A stretch of 64,000 nucleotides of DNA. It comes from Bordetella sp. LUAb4 (GTDB lineage Bacteria; Pseudomonadota; Gammaproteobacteria; Burkholderiales; Burkholderiaceae_B). A program made the position numbers and the translations under genes. This document shows, one piece after another, positions 16,553 through 25,420 of the stretch (within the stretch, counting starts at the first letter, position 1; each line of letters begins with the position of its first letter). The stretch spans positions 868,001 through 932,000 of the forward strand of contig NZ_JAHPZX010000003.1 of the NCBI RefSeq assembly GCF_021325795.1, in the 5' to 3' direction. A model generated the notes under the pieces. That model worked only from the letters and a program-made list of their open reading frames with translations, was not told the origin of the DNA and made no database searches.

Positions 16553-17773
16553 ATGTCTGACTCCAACAATACCCATCCGCCAACCCACGTGATCATCGCG
16601 GGTGCCGGCATGGGCGGCCTGACCCTGGCATTGGCTTTGCTGAAGAAGGGTTTCGATGTCGATATCTACGAGCAGTCGCCGGAGCTGCGTGAAGTGGGTG
16701 CCGGCTTGTGGATATCGGCCAATGGCGCGAAGGTCATGGCGGCGCTGGGCCTGAAGGAAACGCTGGAGAAAATCAACTTGCCGCCGCAGGACAGGCTGAT
16801 ACGCTTCTGGAAGACCGGCGAAGGGAAGTCCGTCTACAACCGCGGCAACAGTCCTTCGAACGCCGACCACACGCTGATCCAGGTGTTGCGCTCGGAATTG
16901 CAGCGCGTGCTGTACGAAGCGGTGGTGGCCATCAAGCCGGATGCCGTCCATTTCGGCGTTCGCTCCGTCGGTGCCGATACGGTCGACGGGCGTGCCCGCC
17001 TGATGCTCGACGACGGCAGTCACATCGAAGGTGATGTCGTGGTCGGCTGCGATGGCGCGCATTCACGGATACGGCAGTCCATGTTTGGCCCGGCACCGGC
17101 GCGCTACACCGGCGCCCTGGCATGGCGCGGCCTTGCGCCCATGAGCAAGCTCAAGCCGCAGCATGCCGAGGCCCTGGCCTCGACATGGGTGGGACCGACC
17201 GCGCACGTGACCACTTATCCCGTGCAGAAGAACGGCGAGATGTTCGTCAGTTTCTCCGCGCAGGTGGACAGCGATACGTGGCATACCGAATCCTGGTCCG
17301 AGAAAGGAGATCTGGCCGATGCGCTGAAGGATTTCGAAGGCTGGCACCAGGACATCATCGATCTATTCGTCGGTTCGGAGAACCTGTTCCGCTGGGGGTT
17401 GTTCGTGCGCGATCCGCTGGACGCCTGGTCCAAGGGGCAGGTGACGCTGGTGGGCGACGCGTGCCATTCCATGACGCCGTATCTGGGTATGGGCGTGAAC
17501 ATGACGATGGAGGATGCCTTCGTGCTGGCGCGTTGCCTCGAGCAGGGTGGCGGCGATATTGTGCGAGCCCTCGGGCAGTACGACCGTGCGCGCATAGACC
17601 GCGCCAACCGTACCAAGGCGGAGTCCCTGCGCATGTTCGGCATATTCCATAGTCCGGACCTGACCAATGCTGAAACCGCGTGGCCCTATATCGACAGGAA
17701 CTGGTCCGCCGAGGCGGTACGCGAACGCTATGACTGGCTGCTGCAATACGACGCTACCGCGGTGGAGATCTGA
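16553..17773 (+). CDS. nicC: FAD-dependent aromatic monooxygenase, 6-hydroxynicotinate 3-monooxygenase-like
   Basis: A 406-residue class A flavin monooxygenase. It shows the FAD motif GAGMGG (residues 17-22), the DG motif GCDGAHSRIRQ and the GD motif GDACHSMTPYLGMGVNMTMEDA. The start is backed by AGGAGA. By architecture it is close to salicylate hydroxylase and NicC, which decarboxylate and hydroxylate 6-hydroxynicotinate to 2,5-dihydroxypyridine, the substrate of the NicX encoded at 8985. It sits right after the hydroxylase subunits and 4 bp before the amidase gene. The symbol is by context; a different hydroxypyridine carboxylate is possible. Confidence 0.75.
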   Translation: MSDSNNTHPPTHVIIAGAGMGGLTLALALLKKGFDVDIYEQSPELREVGAGLWISANGAKVMAALGLKETLEKINLPPQDRLIRFWKTGEGKSVYNRGNSPSNADHTLIQVLRSELQRVLYEAVVAIKPDAVHFGVRSVGADTVDGRARLMLDDGSHIEGDVVVGCDGAHSRIRQSMFGPAPARYTGALAWRGLAPMSKLKPQHAEALASTWVGPTAHVTTYPVQKNGEMFVSFSAQVDSDTWHTESWSEKGDLADALKDFEGWHQDIIDLFVGSENLFRWGLFVRDPLDAWSKGQVTLVGDACHSMTPYLGMGVNMTMEDAFVLARCLEQGGGDIVRALGQYDRARIDRANRTKAESLRMFGIFHSPDLTNAETAWPYIDRNWSAEAVRERYDWLLQYDATAVEI

Positions 17774-17777
17774 CATC

Positions 17778-18479
17778 ATGACCGAGGTTGTGGAAAAACA
17801 AGCGCGCCCCTGGGATGGCATCATTCCCGATCAGGAGCTGGATATCTACCGCCGCGCGGGTTGGGGAGCGCCGACCGGCATCGGCCGGCGCCCGGCCTTG
17901 CTGGTGATCGACGTGCAATATCGATCCATGGGCTATGAATCCCTGCCCATCGAGCAAGCCATCACGGCCATGCCGACAAGCTGCGGCGAATATGGATGGC
18001 GGGCCGTGCCGCACATCGCCAAGCTGTTGGCGACGTTTCGTGCGATGGGGGCACCGGTGCTGTATCCGCACGTCGCCCCCAAGCGTTCGCATGACCGTGG
18101 GCAGTTCGAAGCCAAGGTGCCCGGCGTGATGGACGTGTCGGCGCCGGATTACGAGTTCGTCAAGGAAGTGCGGCCGCAGCAGGGCGATATCCAGATACCC
18201 AAGCACCAGGCGAGCGCCTTCCACGGCACGGCGCTGGCCAGCTATCTGGTTGGCCTGGGGGTGGATACGGTCGTGGTCACGGGTTGCACCACCAGCGGAT
18301 GCGTCAGAGCCACCGTGGTCGACGCGTGCGCGCTGAACTACAAGGTGGTCGTTCCCCAGGATGCCGTCTATGACCGGTCCCAGGTCTCGCACGCGGTCAA
18401 TCTGTTCGACATGGCAAGCAAGTACGCGGATGTCATGCCGGCCGACGACCTGGTGAATCTTCTGCGGGCGATCCGTTAA
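17778..18479 (+). CDS. nicF: maleamate amidohydrolase-like isochorismatase-family enzyme
   Basis: A 233-residue cysteine hydrolase of the isochorismatase family. The catalytic triad is visible as Asp45 (LLVIDVQ), Lys142 (IPKHQAS) and Cys175 (TGCTTSGCVRAT). In nicotinate and picolinate pathways this family releases ammonia from maleamate to give maleate. The gene follows the monooxygenase by 4 bp and closes the operon, with a hairpin across its stop codon. ATG 17778 is preferred over in-frame upstream starts, which would overlap the monooxygenase. The next enzyme, maleate isomerase, is not encoded in the window. Confidence 0.82.
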   Translation: MTEVVEKQARPWDGIIPDQELDIYRRAGWGAPTGIGRRPALLVIDVQYRSMGYESLPIEQAITAMPTSCGEYGWRAVPHIAKLLATFRAMGAPVLYPHVAPKRSHDRGQFEAKVPGVMDVSAPDYEFVKEVRPQQGDIQIPKHQASAFHGTALASYLVGLGVDTVVVTGCTTSGCVRATVVDACALNYKVVVPQDAVYDRSQVSHAVNLFDMASKYADVMPADDLVNLLRAIR

Positions 18480-18502
18480 CGGCCGTGCCATGCACGGCCG
18501 TT
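18478..18502. terminator. strong hairpin at the end of the pyridine operon
   Basis: AACGGCCGTGC and its exact reverse complement form an 11-bp stem around a CAT loop. The stem begins inside the nicF-like TAA stop. It has no clear T-tract on the plus strand, but it lies between convergent genes and probably acts as a barrier in both directions. Confidence 0.6.
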
Positions 18503-18531
18503 CCTGGCTTGTGCCGTCGTTGCTCGGTCGA

Positions 18532-19515
18532 TCAGTTGGTCGTGATATGCCCCACTTCGATCACGCGCTTCCAGCGGTCGTATTCTTCCGCCTGGAACTT
18601 GGTGAATTCTTCAGGCGTATTGCCGACGATCTCGAAGCCCAGTTCGAGCAGCTTGGGCTTGATCGAGGGATCGTTGAGGCTTTCGACGATGGCGCCGCGC
18701 AGCTTGTCGCGGATGACGACCGGCAAGCCCTTGGGCGCGGCGAAGGCTTGCCAGGACGTGACGGTCACGCCTTTGAAGCCCAGCTCTTCCATCGTGGGCA
18801 CGTCAGGCAGCAAGGGCGAGCGCTTGGCGCTGGTGACGGCCAGGGCGCGCAGCTTGCCGGCCTGGATATGGGTCAGGCAGGTGTTGATGTTGGAGAACGA
18901 GGCATCCACCTGGCCGCCCAGCAGGTCGACGATGGCGGGCGCACCCCCCTTGTACGGCACGTGCGTGCCTTCGGTATGGGTCTCTTGCCAGAACAAGGCG
19001 GCCGTCAGGTGGTCCGACGTGCCGTTGCCAGCCGATGCGAACGTCATCTTGCCCGGATTGGCCTTCAGATAATCCATCACGTCTTTCAAGGAATGGAAGT
19101 TCGACTTCGCATTGACGACCAGGACGTTGGGCGCCTGCACGGCCACCGTGATGAAATCGAAATCCTTGCGGGCATCGTAGCCAGGGTTGGACACGAGATG
19201 CGGCGAGATGACGAAGGGACCCAGCGAAGACACCAGGATGGTGCTGCCGTCTGGCGCGGCGCGCTTGGCATACGCGGTGCCCGTGGTGCCGCCGGCGCCC
19301 GGTTTGTTTTCCGTCAGGAAGGTACCGCCCAGCTTTTCTCCCACTTTTTGCGCGACGGCACGGGCGATGAAGTCGGTCGATCCGCCGGGCGGGAAGGGCA
19401 CCAGGAACGTGACGGGTTTGTTGGGCCAGGACGTGGCGGCGTCCGCGGCCGCCGCGATGGTGGGGGCCGCCATGGCGACGCCAACAGCGACCAGGGCGGT
19501 CAATAAGCGTTTCAT
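18532..19515 (-). CDS. Bug-family periplasmic binding protein of the acid-sugar operon
   Basis: A 327-residue Bug protein. The start at 19515 is preceded by AGGAGA and begins the signal peptide (MKRLLTALVAVGVAMAAP). The signature WPNKPVTFLVPFPPGGSTDFIAR and NKPGAGGTTGTAYAKR follow. It lies 83 bp downstream of the enolase-superfamily gene on the same strand, under the same LacI-type control region, so it probably binds the sugar acid that the dehydratase uses. No membrane partner is adjacent. Confidence 0.9.
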   Translation of the reverse strand: MKRLLTALVAVGVAMAAPTIAAAADAATSWPNKPVTFLVPFPPGGSTDFIARAVAQKVGEKLGGTFLTENKPGAGGTTGTAYAKRAAPDGSTILVSSLGPFVISPHLVSNPGYDARKDFDFITVAVQAPNVLVVNAKSNFHSLKDVMDYLKANPGKMTFASAGNGTSDHLTAALFWQETHTEGTHVPYKGGAPAIVDLLGGQVDASFSNINTCLTHIQAGKLRALAVTSAKRSPLLPDVPTMEELGFKGVTVTSWQAFAAPKGLPVVIRDKLRGAIVESLNDPSIKPKLLELGFEIVGNTPEEFTKFQAEEYDRWKRVIEVGHITTN

Positions 19516-19561
19516 CGGTATGTCTCCTCTACTTGGGCGTCGGGCGCCCGATATGTGTAAT

Positions 19562-19580
19562 CCCCCGCTAGAAACGGGGG
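19562..19580. terminator. G/C-rich hairpin between the dehydratase and Bug genes
   Basis: CCCCCG and CGGGGG form a perfect 6-bp stem around a 7-base loop. It lies in the 83-bp gap inside a likely operon, so it may be an attenuator or mRNA-stabilising structure rather than a full terminator; no T-tract is seen. Confidence 0.35.
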
Positions 19581-19598
19581 TGTTCAACGGCAACGCGC

Positions 19599-20741
19599 TC
19601 AAGCCCGCTTGCCGACCTCAACCTGCTCACGGGTCCATGCACGCGCCTGATCGGTCAAGCTCAGTCCCAGGCCCGGGCGGTTGGGCACCAGCATGCGGCC
19701 GTCGCGCGTCTCCAGGCGTTCGTGGAACAGCGGCTCCAGCCAATCGAAATGCTCGACCCACGGCTCGGTCGGATAGATCGCCGCCAGGTGCACGTGCAAC
19801 TCCATCGCAAAGTGCGGGGCCAGCATCAAGCCCGCCTGATCGGCCTGCGACAGGATCTTGAGGAAGGGCGTGATGCCGCCGACGCGGGGCGCATCCGGCT
19901 GGATGTAGTCGGCCGCGCGGTGACGAATGAGGTCGCCGTGTTCAGCGGCGCTGGTCAACATCTCGCCGGTGGCGATAGGCGTGTCGAAGGACGCGGCCAG
20001 CGCGGCGTGGCCTTCATGGTCGTAGGCATCCAGAGGCTCTTCGATCCAGACCAGATCGAACTGTTCGAAGATGCGGCACATGCGTTGGGCGGTCGGGCGA
20101 TCCCATTGCTGGTTGGCGTCCACCATCAGGGGCACGTTGTCGCCCAGGTGCTTGCGCACCGCTTCCACGCGGCGGATGTCCAACTGGCGGTCCGGTTGGC
20201 CGACCTTCAGCTTGATGCCGCCTATGCCTTTTTCGCGCGAGGCCGAGGCATTGACCAGCAGTTGCTCGGTAGGCGTGTGGAGAAAGCCGCCCGAGGTGTT
20301 GTAGCAAGCGACCGAGTCGCGATATGCGCCCAGCAACTTGGCCAGGGGCAGGTTGGCGCGGCGCGCCTTCAGGTCATACAGCGCCACGTCGAAGGCCGCG
20401 ATGGCCTGGGTCGACAGCCCGCTGCGGCCGACCGAGGCGCCGGCCCACGCCAATTTGACCCACAGGCGGCCGATGTCGCTGGGATCCTCGCCCAATAAGA
20501 CCGGGGCGATTTCCTTGGCATGCGCGAACTGGCCCGGACCGCCCGCGCGCTTGGAGTAACTGATGCCCAAGCCTTCATGGCCGTCCTTGGTCTGCAATTC
20601 CACGAACAGCAGCGCCACTTCCGTCATGGGTTTCTGGCGGCCGGTCAGCACCTTGGCATCGCTGATAGGCGTAGCCAGGGGCAGGTAGCAAGAGGAAATG
20701 CGCATCCAGCTGATGCTGTCGGCGGCGAAGGATGGGGTCAT
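19599..20741 (-). CDS. enolase-superfamily acid-sugar dehydratase (mandelate racemase/talarate-galactarate dehydratase-like)
   Basis: A 380-residue protein with an N-terminal capping domain and a C-terminal barrel. Catalytic elements are visible as the KxK motif in GIKLKVG, metal ligands in MVDANQQW, WIEEPL and IATGEM, and the histidine in LAPHFAMELHVHL. This KxK/His pattern is that of the mandelate racemase subgroup, which abstracts a proton next to a carboxylate. Talarate/galactarate dehydratase is the closest type I recognise. GGAGACACCC before ATG 20741 fixes the start. It is divergent from a LacI regulator with three AACGTT palindromes between them. Confidence 0.8.
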   Translation of the reverse strand: MTPSFAADSISWMRISSCYLPLATPISDAKVLTGRQKPMTEVALLFVELQTKDGHEGLGISYSKRAGGPGQFAHAKEIAPVLLGEDPSDIGRLWVKLAWAGASVGRSGLSTQAIAAFDVALYDLKARRANLPLAKLLGAYRDSVACYNTSGGFLHTPTEQLLVNASASREKGIGGIKLKVGQPDRQLDIRRVEAVRKHLGDNVPLMVDANQQWDRPTAQRMCRIFEQFDLVWIEEPLDAYDHEGHAALAASFDTPIATGEMLTSAAEHGDLIRHRAADYIQPDAPRVGGITPFLKILSQADQAGLMLAPHFAMELHVHLAAIYPTEPWVEHFDWLEPLFHERLETRDGRMLVPNRPGLGLSLTDQARAWTREQVEVGKRA

Positions 20742-20766
20742 GGGTGTCTCCGGATGGCTGCGATGC

Positions 20767-20797
20767 CAACGTTGATTCATGGATGGACAACGTTGTC
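20767..20797. promoter_or_regulatory. pair of LacI-type operators near the dehydratase start
   Basis: CAACGTTG (20767-20774) and the perfect 12-bp palindrome GACAACGTTGTC (20786-20797) share the core AACGTT. Their centres are 21 bp apart, two helical turns, so two repressor dimers could bind on one face. They lie 26-56 bp upstream of the dehydratase start. Confidence 0.7.
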
Positions 20798-20898
20798 ATT
20801 TTTTGGGAAAAAAATGTGCACCGAGCCACGAATCCGAAATCGCAGGGCGTCGTCACGACCTGCGGAGAGCATTTGCCCGGTGCTTTACCGCTAAAAAT

Positions 20899-20910
20899 GA
20901 TAACGTTGTC
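20899..20910. promoter_or_regulatory. LacI-type operator near the regulator start
   Basis: GATAACGTTGTC differs by one base from the perfect palindrome at 20786-20797. It lies 55 bp before the LacI start and 113 bp (centre to centre) from the perfect site, which suggests autoregulation and possible looping. Confidence 0.7.
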
Positions 20911-20964
20911 CACTTGCGCTCACAACCCCGCCTTACATCGGGGAATACCCTAGTCTTTGAATCA

Positions 20965-21963
20965 ATGCCGCCCATCAAGCAGAAGTCGATCACCCTGCAC
21001 GACGTCGCCCGCGAGGCCGGCGTTTCGCTGATTACCGCATCGCGCGCGCTGGGTAATCCCGGCCGGGTTTCCGCGACGACGGTCGCTCGCGTGCAGGCGG
21101 CGGCCGAGGCCATTGGCTACATCCCCAATCTGCTGGCGGGCGGCTTGAAGTCGCGGCGCAGCCGCATGATCGCGGCCTTGGTGCCCATCATTTCCGTGCA
21201 GCAATTCCTGCCCACCATCGAAGCGCTGACCGCGCAACTGGACCGCGAGGGCTATCAACTGCTGTTGGGACAGACCGGGTATGACCGGGCCCGCGAAGCG
21301 GACCTGCTCAATTCCATGGTCGGCCGCCGGGTCGACGGCATCGTGATGGCCGGCCTGCTCAGCGACACGCCCGCCACCGCCCGAGTGCGGGCCGCGGGCA
21401 TTCCCTTGGTGGAAACCTGGGACATCACCGACCAGCCCTTCGATATGCTGGTCGGCTTCTCGCACCTGGATGTAGGCCGCGCCGTGGCGGATTACTTTCT
21501 ATCCAAAGGCTGGCAGCGGGTAGGCGCGGCGACGGGCGACGATCAACGCGCATTGATACGCCGGCAAGGCTTCGCCGAGCGCATGGGACGAGACGTTCCC
21601 ACGGCTGTCGTGCCGGCACCGAGCAGCGTCGGTTCCGGCCGGCAGGCGGGGGCCGAGCTCTTGCAAAAGAACCCTGCGCCGCAAGCGATCTTCTGCAGTT
21701 CCGATACGCTCGCGGAAGGCGTGCTGACCGAAGCGCGTGTCCGGGGCCTGCGCGTGCCCCAGGATCTGGCGGTGTGTGGTTTTGGCGGCACGTCTTTCTC
21801 CGCGCACATCGCCCCGACGCTGACCACCGTGCATATCGACGGCGCCCGCATCGGCGCGGAAGCGGGCCGGATACTGCTGGAGCGATGTAGGGGCGAGACG
21901 CCGGCGCAATCTTTCATCGATGTGGGTTTCCGCATCATCGAAAGAGAGTCGACCAAGGCGTGA
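20965..21963 (+). CDS. LacI-family regulator of the acid-sugar operon (GntR-like)
   Basis: A 332-residue LacI/GalR protein. The N-terminal helix-turn-helix is ITLHDVAREAGVSLITASRALGNPGRVS and the hinge GGLKSRRSRMIAALVP; it resembles the gluconate regulator type. The frame is open upstream across the operators, but ATG 20965 directly precedes the DNA-binding domain. It is divergent from the dehydratase, with three AACGTT-centred operators between them. It probably represses the dehydratase-Bug operon and itself, with a sugar acid as inducer. Confidence 0.88.
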   Translation: MPPIKQKSITLHDVAREAGVSLITASRALGNPGRVSATTVARVQAAAEAIGYIPNLLAGGLKSRRSRMIAALVPIISVQQFLPTIEALTAQLDREGYQLLLGQTGYDRAREADLLNSMVGRRVDGIVMAGLLSDTPATARVRAAGIPLVETWDITDQPFDMLVGFSHLDVGRAVADYFLSKGWQRVGAATGDDQRALIRRQGFAERMGRDVPTAVVPAPSSVGSGRQAGAELLQKNPAPQAIFCSSDTLAEGVLTEARVRGLRVPQDLAVCGFGGTSFSAHIAPTLTTVHIDGARIGAEAGRILLERCRGETPAQSFIDVGFRIIERESTKA

Positions 21964-22044
21964 CAGGGCGTCGCGCCCCCGCTTGTTCCGGGCATGTGTC
22001 CGGAGCATGACCATTGCCATATACTGGCCAGCGCGAGGGGGCGC

Positions 22045-22941
22045 ATGAATATGAATACACAAATCCGTGCTCTGGTTGGAACAGGTGCCGCCAAGGCCCT
22101 GCTTGTCGTCGGGACAGTGCTCGGGGCCGTGGGCGCCTGGGCGCTATGGGCGGTGCTGGCCGACAATCATCCGCAAATGGCCAATGCGTGGCTATGGGGA
22201 TTGGTCGCCGCGGGCGCGACCGCCGCCGGGACACTCCCGGTTCTTTCATCCCAACGTTTATCCGAACGGGTGCAGGACACCATGTTCGGCTTCGGCGCCG
22301 GCGTGATGCTGGCGGCGTGCGCTTTTTCGCTGGTGGTGCCCGGCATCGCCGCCGCGCGTGACCTGGGTGCCGGCCCCTGGGGCGCGGGGCTGACCGTGGG
22401 CGGTGCCATCTTGCTGGGCGCCGCGGCCTTGCTCTGGTTGGAGCATGCCATTCCGCACGAGCATTTCATCAAGGGCCGGGAAGGCCGTGACGGCCGCATG
22501 CTCAAGCGCACGTGGTTGTTCGTTTTCGCGGTGATGCTGCATAACCTGCCCGAAGGCTTGGCCATCGGCGTCGGTTTCGGCGGGACGGATCCGCTACGCG
22601 CGGGTGCGTTGGCCACCGGTATCGCGATTCAGGATGTGCCGGAAGGCCTGGTGGTGGCGGTGGCCCTGCTGGCGGCCGGCTATAGCCGGGTGTTTTCCGT
22701 CACATTGGGGATGGTGTCGGGCTTGATCGAGCCGGTGGGGGCGCTTGCCGGTGCCGCCGTGATGGCCTGGTCTTCGGTGTTGTTGCCCTGGGGACTGGGC
22801 TTCGCGGCGGGCGCCATGCTATTTGTCATCAGCCACGAAATCATTCCGGAGTCCCACCGCAAAGGCCATGAAAACTACGCCACGGGGGGGCTGATGCTGG
22901 GCTTCGTGCTGATGATGCTGCTGGACACCGCGCTGGCCTGA
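22045..22941 (+). CDS. ZIP-family divalent metal transporter
   Basis: A 298-residue membrane protein with about eight helices. The metal-site motifs of GufA/ZIP proteins are clear: HNLPEGLAIGVGF in helix 4, IQDVPEGLVVAVAL in helix 5 and SHEIIPESHRKGHE near the end. A short His loop (LEHAIPHEHFIKG) lies between helices 3 and 4. It closely resembles the structurally known Bordetella bronchiseptica ZIP protein by recall. It moves zinc or another divalent metal into the cytosol. The start is backed by GAGGGG. No metal-responsive site was recognised upstream. Confidence 0.9.
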   Translation: MNMNTQIRALVGTGAAKALLVVGTVLGAVGAWALWAVLADNHPQMANAWLWGLVAAGATAAGTLPVLSSQRLSERVQDTMFGFGAGVMLAACAFSLVVPGIAAARDLGAGPWGAGLTVGGAILLGAAALLWLEHAIPHEHFIKGREGRDGRMLKRTWLFVFAVMLHNLPEGLAIGVGFGGTDPLRAGALATGIAIQDVPEGLVVAVALLAAGYSRVFSVTLGMVSGLIEPVGALAGAAVMAWSSVLLPWGLGFAAGAMLFVISHEIIPESHRKGHENYATGGLMLGFVLMMLLDTALA

Positions 22942-23025
22942 GTACGCCCTGCGCTGGACTTGCAATGGCTGTCGGCCAACAGTGACGGCAAAGAATGAAA
23001 CTGGTCGCAGCGCCGGCGACCCGCC

Positions 23026-24012
23026 TCAGTCCACGGATGCGTGCGATTCTTCCACGATGGTGCGCCAGCGTGCGATTTCGTCGGCGAGGTATTTCTTGAA
23101 GAAGGCAGGCGATTCCGCCATCGGGGCCATGCCCAGGTCGATGAAGCGTTGGCGCAGCTCCGGCTCCTCCATGGCCTTGTTGATGGCCTTGTTCAGCTTG
23201 TCGATGATGGGCTGGGGCGTGCCGGCCGGGGCGACGATGGAGTACCAGGTGCCCACCTCCATGCCTTTGACGCCTTGTTCGGCCATGGTGGGAATGTCGG
23301 GCACGGCCGGGAAGCGCTTCGACGCCGTGATCGCCAGCGCACGTATCTGGCCGCTTTCTATCAACTGCTTCGAACTTGGAATGTTGATGAAGCTGAAATC
23401 AGCCTCGCCGCTGATGACGGCGGTCAAGGCAGGCGCGGAGCCCTTGTAGGGAACATGGGTGGCTTCGATGCCCGTCAGCTTCTTGAACAGCTCACCGGAC
23501 AGATGTTGCGTGCTGCCGCTGCCGGCGGATGAAAAATTCAATTTGCCGGGATGCTTCTTGGCATAGGCGATGAATTCGGATACGGATTTGACCGGCAGCT
23601 TGGGATTGATGAGTAGCAGGTTCGGCGCTTCGGCGAAGATGGCGACAGGATCGAAATCCTTGACAGCGTCGTAATCGAGTTTTTTGTAGAGGGTCTTGTT
23701 GACCGCCAGGGCTGTCGAGGACAGGGATAGGGTGTAGCCGTCAGGCGCGGAACGGGCCACGTAGGACGCGCCGATATTGGTGCCAGCGCCCGGCCTGTTC
23801 TCCACGACAATGCTGCCGCGCAACAGGGTCGCCAGCTCCTTGGCCAGCAGCCGGGCCGCGACGTCGTTGCCGCCGCCGGGGGTGTAGCCGACGACAAGCT
23901 TGATGGGGTGATCAGGGTATTTGTCCGCGGCCGAGGTCTGCGCACAGGCGGCGCCGGATAGCAGGGAAAGGCCAAGGACAGCAGACGCAAGTGTCGCGCG
24001 TATCGATTTCAC
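23026..24012 (-). CDS. Bug-family periplasmic binding protein
   Basis: A 328-residue Bug protein with signal peptide (LASAVLGLSLLSGAACAQ), then YPDHPIKLVVGYTPGGGNDVAAR and NRPGAGTNIGASYVAR. GTG 24012 is chosen because GGAGAC lies 9 bases upstream; the frame is open 72 bases further but without a better start. It stands alone between the ZIP gene and the glycosyltransferase cluster, so no ligand can be guessed. Confidence 0.88.
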   Translation of the reverse strand: MKSIRATLASAVLGLSLLSGAACAQTSAADKYPDHPIKLVVGYTPGGGNDVAARLLAKELATLLRGSIVVENRPGAGTNIGASYVARSAPDGYTLSLSSTALAVNKTLYKKLDYDAVKDFDPVAIFAEAPNLLLINPKLPVKSVSEFIAYAKKHPGKLNFSSAGSGSTQHLSGELFKKLTGIEATHVPYKGSAPALTAVISGEADFSFINIPSSKQLIESGQIRALAITASKRFPAVPDIPTMAEQGVKGMEVGTWYSIVAPAGTPQPIIDKLNKAINKAMEEPELRQRFIDLGMAPMAESPAFFKKYLADEIARWRTIVEESHASVD

Positions 24013-24165
24013 AGGCTTGTCTCCGTATTTTTCTGTTGGGGCACTGCGGAGATCGAGTCTGCGCCGTTCGCGGCCGCTCGGCATTCACTATTTTCCAACC
24101 CCTCTTCAGTAAAACCGAAGGGTCGGGTTCCGGACTCGGAATTTCCGGACAAGGTCAGGCGCGAT

Positions 24166-25401
24166 CTAGGAGGTACCGCTTGTTTCCACGGGTTCCGCCA
24201 CGCTGAGCAATACGTTGACCCAGGCATCGAGCCGGCCTTTTGCCAGGGCCGAGCCGGCGTCCACCGTGCTGCCGTCTTGTTTCGCGTCCAGCAAGGACCG
24301 GAGGGACCGTGCGACCTGGTCGCTGAAGGATGCCGGGTCGCCGTCGCGCCACACCACGACGCGATGGCACAGGCCTAGTGCCGTGGCGCGGGCAGCGTTG
24401 GCGGCTTGCTCCGGCTGGTCGGTCAGCACCAGGATGATGGGCTTGCCGTAGACCAGCGCGATCGACAGGGCGGCCATGCCTGGGGCCGAGATGATGACGT
24501 CGCTGCGGGCGGCGTGATCGACCCAATGTTCGTCACGGCCAGTCCAACCTGGCCTGCCCTCGTAGCCTTCCCCCACGCAATGGGCTGTGGCGTCGGCAGC
24601 GGCCAGGCCGGCTTGCAATGCGGCGGCCAGCGCTGGATCGCGGAAGTGGGGATTGAGATAGACGGCTGCTCTGGGCGCGTGATCGCGGGTCGTGCTCCGC
24701 GTGGCTCGCGCGCCTCCGCCCACATCCACACCTACACCTACACCTACACCTACACCTACACCTACACCCACGAGGTCGCTGGCGCAGCCTGTTCGTACGG
24801 GATTCGCAACCGCGACGGGTGTCGGCAGCCGATAGGTCTCGCGTGAGGGCGTCTCGATGGCGGGATAAGCAAAGTCGTGCTCGATACGGGCGCGTGCGCA
24901 AGCGATCTGCCAGGCGATGATCCGGCTGAAGAGCGTGGCCATCCATCCTGTCACCCGGCCCTGGAAATTGCCCTCCAAGGCCGCGCGCAGGCTGGCGCCG
25001 TAGACGTGCACGATCTTATGTCGCCAGCCGGGCAGCATGCCCATGGTCAACAAGGCGGGATGGAAGGAATCGTTCACCACCACGTCGGCATCCCGCATCA
25101 GTCCATGCAGATGCTTGATGTCCCGCGGCATCCGGTGGGGAAAGAACACGTAGCGGGCCACGTTCTGATCCGTTTCCCGGCGCAGCATGTTCTGCACGGC
25201 GTCGAACTGCACCGCGTAGTGACGCGACAGCACGGGAGCATCGATGCCGAATCCCGCCAGGAAGCGGCGGCCTTCGTCCGAAGTGGTGATGACCCGCACG
25301 CGCGCGCCGGCCGCTGTCAGCGCATGTGCCAGCAACTGCGCCCGCATCAAGTGGCCGCGCGCGTCGGCCGTCGCCAGGTAAAGAATCCGCGTTGCCATCA
25401 T
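24166..25401 (-). CDS. GT-B fold glycosyltransferase (MGT/MurG-like) with Gly-Val repeat linker
   Basis: A 411-residue protein beginning RILYLATADARGHLMRAQLLAHAL, the N-terminal motif of GT1/GT28-type glycosyltransferases. The C-terminal nucleotide-sugar domain has DVIISAPGMAALSIALVYGKPIILVLTDQPEQAANAARATALGL. Between the two Rossmann halves lies a (Gly-Val)n tract coded by six perfect hexamers. It starts 19 bp after the stop of the diiron gene, so the two are co-transcribed. The acceptor is unknown; glycolipid, cell-surface glycan or a secreted metabolite are options. Confidence 0.72.
   Translation of the reverse strand: MMATRILYLATADARGHLMRAQLLAHALTAAGARVRVITTSDEGRRFLAGFGIDAPVLSRHYAVQFDAVQNMLRRETDQNVARYVFFPHRMPRDIKHLHGLMRDADVVVNDSFHPALLTMGMLPGWRHKIVHVYGASLRAALEGNFQGRVTGWMATLFSRIIAWQIACARARIEHDFAYPAIETPSRETYRLPTPVAVANPVRTGCASDLVGVGVGVGVGVGVGVDVGGGARATRSTTRDHAPRAAVYLNPHFRDPALAAALQAGLAAADATAHCVGEGYEGRPGWTGRDEHWVDHAARSDVIISAPGMAALSIALVYGKPIILVLTDQPEQAANAARATALGLCHRVVVWRDGDPASFSDQVARSLRSLLDAKQDGSTVDAGSALAKGRLDAWVNVLLSVAEPVETSGTS
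24732..24767. repeat. hexanucleotide repeat CTACAC x6 inside the glycosyltransferase gene
   Basis: Six perfect CTACAC copies with degenerate copies on each side, read as Gly-Val dipeptides on the minus strand. Because the unit is six bases, length changes would alter the linker but not the frame. Confidence 0.9.
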
Positions 25402-25420
25402 GGAGTGAGCCACATCCGCT

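Noticed and set aside
24721-24772. CRISPR or telomere-like short array
   Set aside because: It is a hexamer microsatellite inside a coding region and translates to a Gly-Val linker.
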